From JBHJHK01 sp050330975 (GTDB taxonomy: Bacteria > Pseudomonadota > Gammaproteobacteria > Competibacterales > Competibacteraceae), in contig JBHJHK010000036.1 in the NCBI GenBank assembly GCA_050330975.1, positions 1 to 9,417 of the forward strand: DNA of 9,417 nt. Reading direction: 5' to 3'. Numbering within the stretch: the stretch's first letter is position 1; every line of letters starts with the position of its first letter. The notes below the pieces were generated by a model, which was given only the letters and a program-made list of their open reading frames with translations, had not been told where the DNA came from and ran no database searches. Position numbers and translations under genes: made by a program. Shown piece by piece: positions 1 through 7,026 of the stretch.

Positions 1-64
1 AGTGAGCCTCCTGCCGTACCCCCCATTCCCTACCTCCCCCTAACTTTGCCCTGCGAGGACCCCA
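1..64 (+). other. Leader upstream of frr, C-rich and G-poor
   Basis: No gene is visible here. Positions 7-50 are mostly C and T with only three G, unlike the G-rich coding strand downstream. In related genomes pyrH precedes frr, and a TGA at 3-5 could be the end of pyrH, but only one preceding codon would be in the window, so this cannot be tested. An AGGA at 56-59 lies 5 nt before the frr ATG and serves as its ribosome binding site. I see no convincing promoter or hairpin. Confidence 0.5.
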
Positions 65-622
65 ATGATCCAAGACATCAAACAAGAAGCCGACGCCCGG
101 ATGGACAAAGCCGTGGAGAGCCTCAAAGACGGCCTCACCAAGGTTCGCACGGGTCGCGCCAACACCAGCCTGGTCGACCACTTGACCGTGGAGTACTACG
201 GCTCCCAAGTGCCCTTGAACCAGGTGGCCTCCATCTCCCTGGGGGACGCCCGCACCATCGTCCTCCAGCCCTTTGAAAAGGCCATGGTCCCCGTGGTGGA
301 AAAGGCCATCCTGGCCTCGGACCTGGGGCTGACCCCCAACACCGCCGGCACCGTCATTCGGGTGCCCGTGCCCCCCTTGACGGAAGAGCGCCGCAAGGAC
401 CTGGTCAAGGTGGTGCGCGGGGAAGGGGAGGGGGCCAAGGTGGCCATCCGCAACATCCGCCGGGACGCCAACAGCCACCTCAAAGATCTCCTCAAGGACA
501 AGGAGATCAACGAGGACGACCACCGCCGGGCCGAGGACGATGTGCAAAAGCTCACCGACCGCCACATCCAGGAGGTCGACAAGGTCCTCGAAGTCAAGGA
601 AGCGGAGTTGATGCAGATCTGA
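65..622 (+). CDS. frr: Ribosome recycling factor (RRF)
   Basis: RRF works in the cytoplasm with EF-G and IF3 to split the post-termination ribosome so that its subunits can be reused. The product is 185 residues, the same length as E. coli RRF, and starts MIQDIKQEADARMDKAVE as the family does. The KVRTGRAN motif (residues 26-33) and the RNIRRDAN motif (129-136), which includes the conserved Arg132 of the ribosome-binding face, are both intact. Residues 1-30 and about 105-185 form the long helical domain I; the part between is the beta-rich domain II. The ATG is supported by AGGA at 56-59, 5 nt upstream. It is the first gene of the block. The usual next gene, uppS, is missing and cdsA follows after 13 nt. 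Identification is secure. Confidence 0.97.
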   Translation: MIQDIKQEADARMDKAVESLKDGLTKVRTGRANTSLVDHLTVEYYGSQVPLNQVASISLGDARTIVLQPFEKAMVPVVEKAILASDLGLTPNTAGTVIRVPVPPLTEERRKDLVKVVRGEGEGAKVAIRNIRRDANSHLKDLLKDKEINEDDHRRAEDDVQKLTDRHIQEVDKVLEVKEAELMQI

Positions 623-635
623 GGTTCGGTGTCCG

Positions 636-1541
636 GTGCTGTCGCCGCGCCCCAGTATCCGCCCTGGCATTGGCAATCCCGACGCCCATGGCGACCCTGG
701 GATGTTGTGGCGGCGCCTCGCCACCGGGATGCTGCTGGCCATCGCCGTGGGTGGTGGCATCCTCACCTTGCCCACGGCGGGCTTTGGGGTGATGCTGTTG
801 GTATTCATCGCCGTGGGTGCCTTTGAATGGGGGACGTTGATTCGCCTCTCCCACCCCATGGCCCCCTGGCTCTACGGCGCGGGGGTGGTACTGGCCATCG
901 TCGCCCTGTGGCCTTGGCAGGCCCTCCAGGGGGTGTGGTGGACGGTGATGGCCGCGGCGGCCGGCTATTGGTTCATCGGCGTGCCCTGGGTGCTGTGGCG
1001 CGCCAGTCCCGCGGTGCACCCCCGGTGGTGGTGGTGGGCCGTCGCCGGGGTGGTTACCCTGGTGGCGCCGTGGATGGCGCTGATGGCCCTCCACCACCAT
1101 CCCGACCACGGTCCCCTTTGGGTGTTATTTGTGATGTTCTTAGTGTGGCTGATCGACACCCTGGCCTTCTTCGCCGGCCGCTGCTTGGGCCACAGCCGCG
1201 TGGCCCCCTGGGTGAGGCCCGCCAAGACCTTGGAGGGGGTGACGGTGGCGCTGTTGGGAGCCCTGGCCTTTTCGGTGTTGGGGGCCTGGTGGTTGGGCCT
1301 GAGTCGCCAGTGCTGGCCCTGGTTTGTGGTGGTGTGCGGGGTGACGGCGGTGTTTGCCGTCCTCGGTGACCTGGTGGAGAGCCTGCTCAAACGCCACCGG
1401 GGGGTCAAACAATCGGGGGGGTTGTTGCCGGGCCACGGCGGGGTGTTGGACCGAGTGGACAGCCTCACCGCCGCCGCACCGGTGTTTGTCATGGGGGTCT
1501 ATATGATTTTGGGAGACAGCGTTGTCGAGGGGGGGCCGTGA
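636..1541 (+). CDS. cdsA: Phosphatidate cytidylyltransferase (CDP-diglyceride synthase)
   Basis: This inner-membrane enzyme makes CDP-diacylglycerol from phosphatidic acid and CTP, the branch point for all phospholipids. The 301-residue product is a multi-span membrane protein. It has the DTxAxFAGR segment (174-182), the AKTLEG motif (196-201) and the C-terminal signature KR...PGHGGVLDRVD (252-275). The signature usually reads Lys-Asp after the KR, but here residues 258-259 are Lys-Gln. The protein is very Trp-rich (about 22), with four Trp in a row at 131-134. The start is uncertain: GTG at 636 has a GAGG at 621-624 (11 nt spacing) and fits the tight operon. ATG at 702 begins MLWRRLATGMLL, which aligns with the usual CdsA N terminus but has no clear ribosome binding site. 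The stop overlaps the dxr start by 4 nt (GTGA). Confidence 0.93.
   Translation: MLSPRPSIRPGIGNPDAHGDPGMLWRRLATGMLLAIAVGGGILTLPTAGFGVMLLVFIAVGAFEWGTLIRLSHPMAPWLYGAGVVLAIVALWPWQALQGVWWTVMAAAAGYWFIGVPWVLWRASPAVHPRWWWWAVAGVVTLVAPWMALMALHHHPDHGPLWVLFVMFLVWLIDTLAFFAGRCLGHSRVAPWVRPAKTLEGVTVALLGALAFSVLGAWWLGLSRQCWPWFVVVCGVTAVFAVLGDLVESLLKRHRGVKQSGGLLPGHGGVLDRVDSLTAAAPVFVMGVYMILGDSVVEGGP
1026..1037 (+). repeat. (TGG)4 microsatellite in cdsA
   Basis: Four perfect TGG triplets encode Trp131-134 in the membrane part of CdsA. A change of one unit would keep the frame and change only the number of Trp residues. Confidence 0.9.
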
Positions 1542-2722
1542 TCGAGGTCACCCTCTTGGGGGCCACGGGGTCCATCGGGCGCAGCGCCCTCGACGTCCTG
1601 GAGCGCCACGGGGAGCGGTTTCGCCTGGTGGGGTTGGCCGCCCACTCGAGCGTCGACGCCCTCCTCGACCTGTGCCGCCGCTTTGAGCCCGCCCATGTGG
1701 CGCTGGCCGATCCCTCGGCGGCGGCGGCCTTGGCCGGACGCCTAGCCCCGCTGCATCCCGACATCGAGGTTTTGTCGGGGCCGGCGGGGGTGGTCGAAGT
1801 GGCCCGCCGGGCCCAAAATCACTATGTCATGGCGGCCATCGTCGGCGCCGTGGGGGTGGAGGCCACCTTGGCGGCGGCCGAGGTCGCCAAGCGGTTACTG
1901 TTGGCCAACAAAGAGGCCTTGATCATGGCGGGGCCGCTGTTTACCGCCGCCATCGAAGCCTCCGGCTGTGAACTGTTGCCCATCGACAGCGAGCACAACG
2001 CCATCTTCCAGTGCCTCGGGGAAGGGGCTTCGCCCCACCTCCGCCCCGTGTCCCCAGCCCATGTGACCCGCCTCTGGCTCACCGCCTCGGGGGGGCCATT
2101 TCGCGCCGCCCACTGGGACTTGAGCAAGGTCACCCCCGAACAGGCCGTGGCCCATCCCACCTGGTCCATGGGGCGCAAGATCTCCGTAGATTCCGCCACG
2201 TTGATGAACAAGGGGTTGGAAGTCATCGAGGCCCACTTGTTGTTCGGGCTGCCCCTGGAGACCATCCAGGTGGTGGTCCACCCCCAGAGCGTGATCCACT
2301 CCCTCGTGGAGTACAGCGATGGTTCGTGGCTGGCCCAGTTGGGCCAACCCGACATGCGCATCCCCATCAGCCACGCCCTGGGCTGGCCCGAGCGCCTGGC
2401 CAGTGGCGTCAAGCCCCTGACCCTGTTCGACCTCCAGGCTTTGACCTTTGAACCCCCCGACGAGGGGCGCTTTCCGTGCCTCGCCCTGGCTCGCCGAGCC
2501 GGGGACCTAGGGGGCACCGCGCCGGCGGTCCTCAACGCCGCCAACGAGGTGGCCGTGGAGGCTTTCCTCGCCGGCCGCCTGGCTTTTTCCCACATTCCCA
2601 CCGCCGTGGAAGCCACCTTAGAGCGCCTTGACCCAGAGCCCGTCACCGACCTAGAGCAGGTCCTAGCGGTGGATCGCCGGGCCAGGGATATCTGTCGCGC
2701 TCGGTTGGCCCGCGGCTTTTGA
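1538..2722 (+). CDS. dxr: 1-deoxy-D-xylulose 5-phosphate reductoisomerase
   Basis: Dxr (IspC) converts deoxyxylulose 5-phosphate to methylerythritol 4-phosphate using NADPH and a divalent metal, the committed step of the MEP isoprenoid pathway in the cytoplasm. The 394-residue length is normal. The Rossmann motif GATGSIG is at 8-14 and the LLANKEAL motif at 121-128, with Lys125. The metal ligands Asp150, Glu152 and Glu231 fall at the same numbers as in E. coli. The flexible active-site loop HPTWSMGRKISVDSA is at 206-220. The GTG start overlaps the cdsA stop in GTGA, after a G-rich stretch at 1527-1535 that can act as ribosome binding site, so translation is probably coupled. All catalytic residues are present. 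The position after cdsA matches Pseudomonas-type clusters, not E. coli. Confidence 0.97.
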   Translation: MIEVTLLGATGSIGRSALDVLERHGERFRLVGLAAHSSVDALLDLCRRFEPAHVALADPSAAAALAGRLAPLHPDIEVLSGPAGVVEVARRAQNHYVMAAIVGAVGVEATLAAAEVAKRLLLANKEALIMAGPLFTAAIEASGCELLPIDSEHNAIFQCLGEGASPHLRPVSPAHVTRLWLTASGGPFRAAHWDLSKVTPEQAVAHPTWSMGRKISVDSATLMNKGLEVIEAHLLFGLPLETIQVVVHPQSVIHSLVEYSDGSWLAQLGQPDMRIPISHALGWPERLASGVKPLTLFDLQALTFEPPDEGRFPCLALARRAGDLGGTAPAVLNAANEVAVEAFLAGRLAFSHIPTAVEATLERLDPEPVTDLEQVLAVDRRARDICRARLARGF

Positions 2723-2734
2723 AGAGGCATTGCC

Positions 2735-4078
2735 ATGAGTCTGGGCCTGATCAACCTCATTGCCCTCCTGATCACCCTTGGGGTGCTCATCACCGTCCAC
2801 GAGTTGGGGCACTTTTGGGTGGCCCGCCTGGTGGGGGTCAAAGTGCTGCGGTTTTCCATTGGCTTTGGCCCCCCCTTGTTGCTGCGTCGTGACAAAAGCG
2901 GCACCGAATACGCCTTGGCCGCCATTCCCCTGGGGGGGTATGTGAGAATGCTCGACGAGCGAGAGGGCGATGTGGCCCCCGCCGAGCGGGACCGGGCCTT
3001 CAACCGCCAGAGTGTGGGCAAGCGCATCGCCATCGTCGCCGCGGGGCCCTTGTTCAATTTGGTCTTTGCCGTGCTGGTCTACGCCGTGATGTACTCCTTG
3101 GGGGTCCAGGCCACCCGGCCGCTCCTCGGGGATCCGGTGCCCGATACCCCGGCGGCCGTCGCCGGCTTTGCCAAGGGAGACCAGATCAAGGCCATCGACG
3201 ACGACCCCACCCCCACCCTCGACGTGGTGACCTTGACCCTGGTGGAGCGCAGCTTGGCCGAGGACACGGTGGTGGTGACGGTGGAAGACACTACAGGTGC
3301 TGAGGTCCGCCGCACCTTGGATCTCCAGGGCAGCCGCGAGCACGCCGAGGGGGGGCAGCTGCTGGAGCATTTGGGTTTTCGGCTGTGGCCCTTGCCCGCC
3401 CAAATTGGCGCCGTGCTCCCCGACAGCCCCGCCGCCAACGCCGGCCTCGCCCCCGGCGATCGGATCGTCGCCATCGACGGCCAGGCCGTGGACAACTGGA
3501 GCGATATCGTCAATGCGGTGCGCCCCCGCCCCGAGGAATCTCTGGCGGTGATGGTGGAGCGCGACGGCACCCCCCAGACCTTCCAAGTCCAGGCGGCCGC
3601 CACCACCGTCGACGGCGAGACCATCGGTCGCCTGGGGATCGGTCCGGCCCCCTCGGACGCCTTGGCCGTGACCGTGCGCCTCGAGCCCTTGGCCGCCCTC
3701 GCCAAGGGCGTCACCCGCACCTGGGAGATGTCGTTGTTCACCCTGCGGATGCTGGGCAGAATGGTGGTCGGCCAGGCCTCTTTGGAGAACCTCAGCGGGC
3801 CGCTGACCATCGCTCACTTCGCCGGTCAAGCGGCTTCCATTGGCATCATGCCGTTTTTGTCGTTGCTGGCCCTGGTGAGGATCAGTTTGGCGGTGCTCAA
3901 TTTGTTGCCCATTCCCATCCTCGACGGCGGTCACCTGCTCTACTACGCCATCGAACTCGTCAAGGGGAGTCCCGTGTCCGAAGCCGTGCAAAGTATGGGC
4001 CAGCGCATTGGTCTGGCGGTGTTGCTGTTGCTGATGAGTCTGGCCTTGTTCAACGACTTCGCCCGCCTGTTGGGTTAG
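2735..4078 (+). CDS. rseP: RseP site-2 intramembrane metalloprotease
   Basis: RseP is an inner-membrane zinc protease. In relatives it makes the second cut in the anti-sigma factor RseA/MucA, after DegS/AlgW, to release sigma-E, and it also clears signal peptide remnants. The 447-residue product has HELGH at 22-26 (zinc ligands His22 and His26, catalytic Glu23) in the first membrane segment and a PLGGYVRM beta-hairpin at 65-72. Its other membrane segments lie near 98-120, 372-392 and 425-445. Two PDZ domains lie at roughly 125-215 and 218-300, the second with SPAANAGLAPGDRI. The third metal ligand is Asp397 in NLLPIPILDGGH. The ATG has AGAGG at 2723-2727, 7 nt upstream, just after the dxr stop. 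No substrate gene (rseA-like) is in the window. Confidence 0.97.
   Translation: MSLGLINLIALLITLGVLITVHELGHFWVARLVGVKVLRFSIGFGPPLLLRRDKSGTEYALAAIPLGGYVRMLDEREGDVAPAERDRAFNRQSVGKRIAIVAAGPLFNLVFAVLVYAVMYSLGVQATRPLLGDPVPDTPAAVAGFAKGDQIKAIDDDPTPTLDVVTLTLVERSLAEDTVVVTVEDTTGAEVRRTLDLQGSREHAEGGQLLEHLGFRLWPLPAQIGAVLPDSPAANAGLAPGDRIVAIDGQAVDNWSDIVNAVRPRPEESLAVMVERDGTPQTFQVQAAATTVDGETIGRLGIGPAPSDALAVTVRLEPLAALAKGVTRTWEMSLFTLRMLGRMVVGQASLENLSGPLTIAHFAGQAASIGIMPFLSLLALVRISLAVLNLLPIPILDGGHLLYYAIELVKGSPVSEAVQSMGQRIGLAVLLLLMSLALFNDFARLLG
3952..3982 (+). promoter_or_regulatory. Possible sigma-E-type promoter inside the rseP 3' end, for bamA-skp
   Basis: CGAACTC (3952-3958) resembles the sigma-E -35 element GGAACTT, and TCCGAA (3977-3982) resembles the -10 element TCTGAA. 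The spacer is 18 nt, slightly long compared with the 16 nt I recall for degP. The motif ends about 100 nt before the bamA ATG. In E. coli bamA also has a sigma-E promoter within rseP. However, these bases encode a conserved stretch of RseP (IELVKGSPVSE), so the match may be chance. Confidence 0.22.
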
Positions 4079-4085
4079 GGCCCCC

Positions 4086-6461
4086 ATGGGACGCCGACTA
4101 GGAATGCCGGGGAGGGTTGCCGCCGGTTTGACCACGGGGCTAGCCGGGGTGTTGCTGCTGGGGTGCCTCGGCCTTTGGGCCCCGCCCGCCCAAGGGCAGA
4201 GCCTCCTGGGCACCCCCCAGGTCCCCGACGCCCCCCCTGCCGCCGCCGGGTTTGTGGTGGAGGACGTGCGGGTCGAGGGCCTGCAGCGGATCTCCGCTGG
4301 CACCGTGTTCAACTTTCTCCCGGTGGAGGTGGGGGATCGGGTCGCCCCCGACGACTATCCCGCCCTGATCCGGGCTCTGTTCCAGAGCGGGTTTTTTGCC
4401 GATGTGGTCCTGTCTCGGGACGGCAATACCTTGGTGGTGCGGGTCATCGAACGCCCCGCCATTGCCGAGTTGACCTTTGAAGGCAACCGCGACCTCGACG
4501 ACGAGGGCCTGCGCCAGGCCCTCCGGGAGATCAACTTCATCGAGGGGGAGGTCTTCAACCGCTCCACCTTGGAGCAAGTGGAGCGGTCCCTCATCGACCT
4601 CTATTTCAGCCGCGGCAAATACGCCGTGCGCATCGACACCGACGTCAGGCCCCTGCCGCGCAACCGGGTGGCCGTCGAATTCGACATCTCCGAGGGGATC
4701 GCCGCCAGGATCCGCGACATCAACATCGTCGGCAACCGCGCCTTTGACGAGGACGAGCTCCTCGATTTGTTTCAGCTCTCCACCACGGGGCTGTTTACCT
4801 TGTTTACCCGCAGCGACCAGTACTCGCGGATCCGCCTCCAGGCGGATTTGGAGACCCTGGAGGCCTTTTACCTCGATCGGGGTTACCTGCGCTTTGCCGT
4901 GGACTCCACCCAGGTGACCATCACCCCCGACCGGACGGATATCTACATCACCATCAACATCAGCGAAGGCGAACCCTTTTTGGTCAGCGGCGTCGAGTTG
5001 GTGGGGGAATTGCCCGTGCCCCGGGAAGAAGTGGAGGGGCTGATCGACATCGAGGTGGGGGAGCCCCTCTCCCGCCGCCAGGTCCAGGTCGTGGCGGAAG
5101 ATATCCAGCGGCGTCTGGGGGACGAGGGCTACGCCTTTGCCCAAGTGGTTCCCCAGCCCGCCTTGGACGAGGCGGCCAACACCGTGGCCTTGACCCTAGC
5201 CATCGACCCGGGGCCTCGGGTCTACGTGCGCCGCATCGACATCGAAGGCAATATCACCACCCAAGACGAAGTGGTGCGCCGGGAACTGCGCCAGCTGGAG
5301 GGGGCGCCCTTTTCCAACCAGGCCATGGAGCGCTCCCGCACCCGCCTTGAGCGACTGAGCTTCTTGAGTCAAGTGGAGGTGGACACCGACCCCGTCCCGG
5401 AGGTCGAAGACCAGGTGGACGTCACGGTGAGTGTCGAGGAGCGTCCGGCGGGGAATTTGCTGTTTGGGGTGGGCTTTGGTCAGACCGAGGGGTTGTTGAT
5501 CAACGCCAGCCTCAACCAGGACAATTTCCTGGGCACAGGCGACCAGTTGAACTTGACCTTCAACAATAGCAGCGCCAACACCCGCTATAGTTTTAGCTAC
5601 AACGAGCCCTACTACACCGTGGACGGCATCAGCCGCGGCTTTCGCCTGAGCTTTGAGGAGTTCGACGCCGGCCAGCTGAACACCGGGGACTACTCCACCG
5701 ACGAGCTGTTGGGTACGGTGAACTTTGGCTTTCCCCTCAACGAAAACGACACCGTTCGCCTGGGGCTGGGGTTGGAGTACCTGCGGCTCGACGACAATGA
5801 CGATACCCCCGAAGAAATCAGCTTTGAGTTGGAAGAGGAAGGCGACACCTTCCTCAACGGCCTCCTCACCTTGAGTTTTGCCCGGGACACCCGTAACCGG
5901 GCCATTTTCGCCGACGAAGGCAGCCTCAACCGCGTCTCGGGGGAGGCGACATTTCCCGGCAGCGGGGCCCAGTACTACAAAATCAACCTGCGCCACCAGA
6001 GCTTCTTCCCCCTGACCAACGCCTTTACCCTGGCGCTGCGGGGCAATCTGGGGTACGGTGACGGTTACGGTGGCACCGAGGAACTGCCGTTTTTCGAGAA
6101 CTACTTCGCCGGTGGCCTGACCACTGTGCGAGGCTATAAGGCCAACACCTTGGGCCCGCGCTACGACAACGACGAACCCAGCGGGGGGAGTGTGCGCCTC
6201 ACGGGCGGTTTTGATGTCATTTTCCCCATTCCCTTCCTCGAGGCGTCCCAGGCCTTTCGCTTGGCGCTGTTCGCCGACGGCGGCAACGTGTTTGGCGCCG
6301 TGGACGAGATCTCTTTCGGGGAATTGCGCTTCTCTGCAGGCGTAGGCGCCCGCTGGCTGTCCCCCTTGGGTCCCTTGGCCTTGAGTTTTGCCTTACCCCT
6401 CAATGACGAGGACGATGACGATACCGAAGTCGTCCAATTCTCCTTTGGCGTGCCCTTTTAG
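4086..6461 (+). CDS. bamA: Outer-membrane protein assembly factor BamA
   Basis: BamA is the core of the BAM complex, which folds beta-barrel proteins into the outer membrane. The 791-residue product has a signal peptide (about 1-37, cleavage near AQG/QS). Five POTRA domains follow at about 56-124, 125-204, 207-296, 299-377 and 380-454, then a 16-strand barrel from about 457 to the end. The loop-6 VRGY motif is at 681-684 (VRGF in E. coli) in the context GGLTTVRGYKANTLGP. The C-terminal strand ends in Phe (FSFGVPF), the usual beta-signal. The protein is very acidic, with roughly 125 Asp/Glu against about 62 Arg and only 3 Lys. Acid-rich stretches at 569-587 and 774-781 probably lie in extracellular loops. 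It starts 7 nt after rseP with a modest AGGG at 4077-4080. Identification is secure. Confidence 0.97.
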   Translation: MGRRLGMPGRVAAGLTTGLAGVLLLGCLGLWAPPAQGQSLLGTPQVPDAPPAAAGFVVEDVRVEGLQRISAGTVFNFLPVEVGDRVAPDDYPALIRALFQSGFFADVVLSRDGNTLVVRVIERPAIAELTFEGNRDLDDEGLRQALREINFIEGEVFNRSTLEQVERSLIDLYFSRGKYAVRIDTDVRPLPRNRVAVEFDISEGIAARIRDINIVGNRAFDEDELLDLFQLSTTGLFTLFTRSDQYSRIRLQADLETLEAFYLDRGYLRFAVDSTQVTITPDRTDIYITINISEGEPFLVSGVELVGELPVPREEVEGLIDIEVGEPLSRRQVQVVAEDIQRRLGDEGYAFAQVVPQPALDEAANTVALTLAIDPGPRVYVRRIDIEGNITTQDEVVRRELRQLEGAPFSNQAMERSRTRLERLSFLSQVEVDTDPVPEVEDQVDVTVSVEERPAGNLLFGVGFGQTEGLLINASLNQDNFLGTGDQLNLTFNNSSANTRYSFSYNEPYYTVDGISRGFRLSFEEFDAGQLNTGDYSTDELLGTVNFGFPLNENDTVRLGLGLEYLRLDDNDDTPEEISFELEEEGDTFLNGLLTLSFARDTRNRAIFADEGSLNRVSGEATFPGSGAQYYKINLRHQSFFPLTNAFTLALRGNLGYGDGYGGTEELPFFENYFAGGLTTVRGYKANTLGPRYDNDEPSGGSVRLTGGFDVIFPIPFLEASQAFRLALFADGGNVFGAVDEISFGELRFSAGVGARWLSPLGPLALSFALPLNDEDDDDTEVVQFSFGVPF

Positions 6462-6502
6462 CCATGGCGTGTTATTGCATGTGTAGTCGAGGAACAAAAC
6501 CC

Positions 6503-6507
6503 AGGAG
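6503..6507 (+). promoter_or_regulatory. Ribosome binding site fixing the skp start
   Basis: AGGAG lies 7 nt before an in-frame TTG at 6515. It is the only good Shine-Dalgarno sequence in the 53 nt between bamA and skp. The upstream in-frame ATGs at 6464 and 6479 have none, and starting there would put a polar, Cys-rich segment ahead of the signal peptide. The TTG start gives a clean signal peptide. Confidence 0.75.
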
Positions 6508-6514
6508 CACGACG

Positions 6515-7015
6515 TTGAATGCGGTGTGTCGATTGCTGATAGTGAGCGTGGGCCTCATGGCGTCGTGTTTCGTCGCTGCCCAAAATTTGAAGATCGGCGT
6601 GGTCAATATCACCAAGATTCTGGACGAAGCGCCCCAGGCCCAGGTGGCCTTGTCGCGCATCGAACGGGAATTCGCCCCGAGAAACCAGGGATTGACCGAT
6701 GCAAGGCGAAGCTTGCGCTCCCTAGAAGAGCAGTTGCGGCGCGATGGCGCCATCATGAGCGACGACGAGCGGCGGCGTTTGGAGCGGGATATCCTCGCCC
6801 AGCGCCGGGAGATCAGCCGTTCCATGAGCGAGTTCCAAGAGGACATCGCCTTGCGCCGCAACGAAGAGCTCACCAAGCTGCAACGGGTGGTGCGGCAGAT
6901 CATCACCCAGCTGGCCCAGGAGCAGCGCTTTGATCTCATCGTCCACGACTTGGCGGTGATCCACGTCAGCCCGGCCCTCGACATCACCGACGAGGTCCTA
7001 GAGCGTCTCAAGTAG
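6515..7015 (+). CDS. skp: Periplasmic chaperone Skp/OmpH
   Basis: Skp is a trimeric periplasmic chaperone that holds unfolded outer-membrane proteins on their way to BamA. From the TTG at 6515 the product has 166 residues, with a Sec signal peptide MNAVCRLLIVSVGLMASCFVAA cleaved before Gln23. The mature part of about 144 residues matches the family. It begins with LKIGVVNITKIL (25-36), the first strand of the trimer core. Then comes a long charged helical arm from about 45 to 125, rich in Arg, Glu and Gln, and a C-terminal RFDLIVHDLAVIHVSPALDITDEVLERL that returns to the core. The strong ribosome binding site chooses TTG; an ATG at 6464 would add 17 residues before the signal sequence. Its place right after bamA is the classic arrangement. 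Confidence 0.9.
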   Translation: MNAVCRLLIVSVGLMASCFVAAQNLKIGVVNITKILDEAPQAQVALSRIEREFAPRNQGLTDARRSLRSLEEQLRRDGAIMSDDERRRLERDILAQRREISRSMSEFQEDIALRRNEELTKLQRVVRQIITQLAQEQRFDLIVHDLAVIHVSPALDITDEVLERLK

Positions 7016-7026
7016 ATTGGGTTTGT

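Noticed and set aside
623..701. Remnant of the uppS 3' end between frr and cdsA
   Set aside because: One frame shows Arg-Phe-Gly after the frr stop, vaguely like the RRFGG near the UppS C terminus, but nothing else matches, and three residues are no evidence.
1822..3057. Minus-strand open frame of about 410 codons opposite dxr and the start of rseP
   Set aside because: It crosses two certain genes on the plus strand, and its Arg/Ser/Ala-rich translation has no recognisable motif.
4149..4166. Lipobox-like LLGC in the BamA signal peptide, and a similar MASC in Skp
   Set aside because: Neither family is lipid-anchored, neither motif fits the lipobox well, and each protein has an ordinary signal peptidase I site after its hydrophobic core.
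2663..4312. Very long open frame (about 550 codons) on the minus strand opposite rseP
   Set aside because: It lies antisense to a gene with all RseP motifs and has a Gln/His/Gly-rich low-complexity product. GC-rich genes commonly leave such open frames on the other strand.
6464..6514. Upstream ATG starts for skp (6464 and 6479)
   Set aside because: They lack a ribosome binding site and would place a polar MACYCMCSRGTKPRSTT stretch before the signal peptide; TTG 6515 has AGGAG at the right distance.
6462..6514. Terminator in the 53-nt bamA-skp gap
   Set aside because: Only a short CCATGG palindrome is present; there is no GC stem followed by a T run.
6491..6520. Sigma-E-like GGAAC-N-TTGAAT motif before skp
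   Set aside because: The -10-like part overlaps the skp start codon, so a transcript from it would lack the ribosome binding site.
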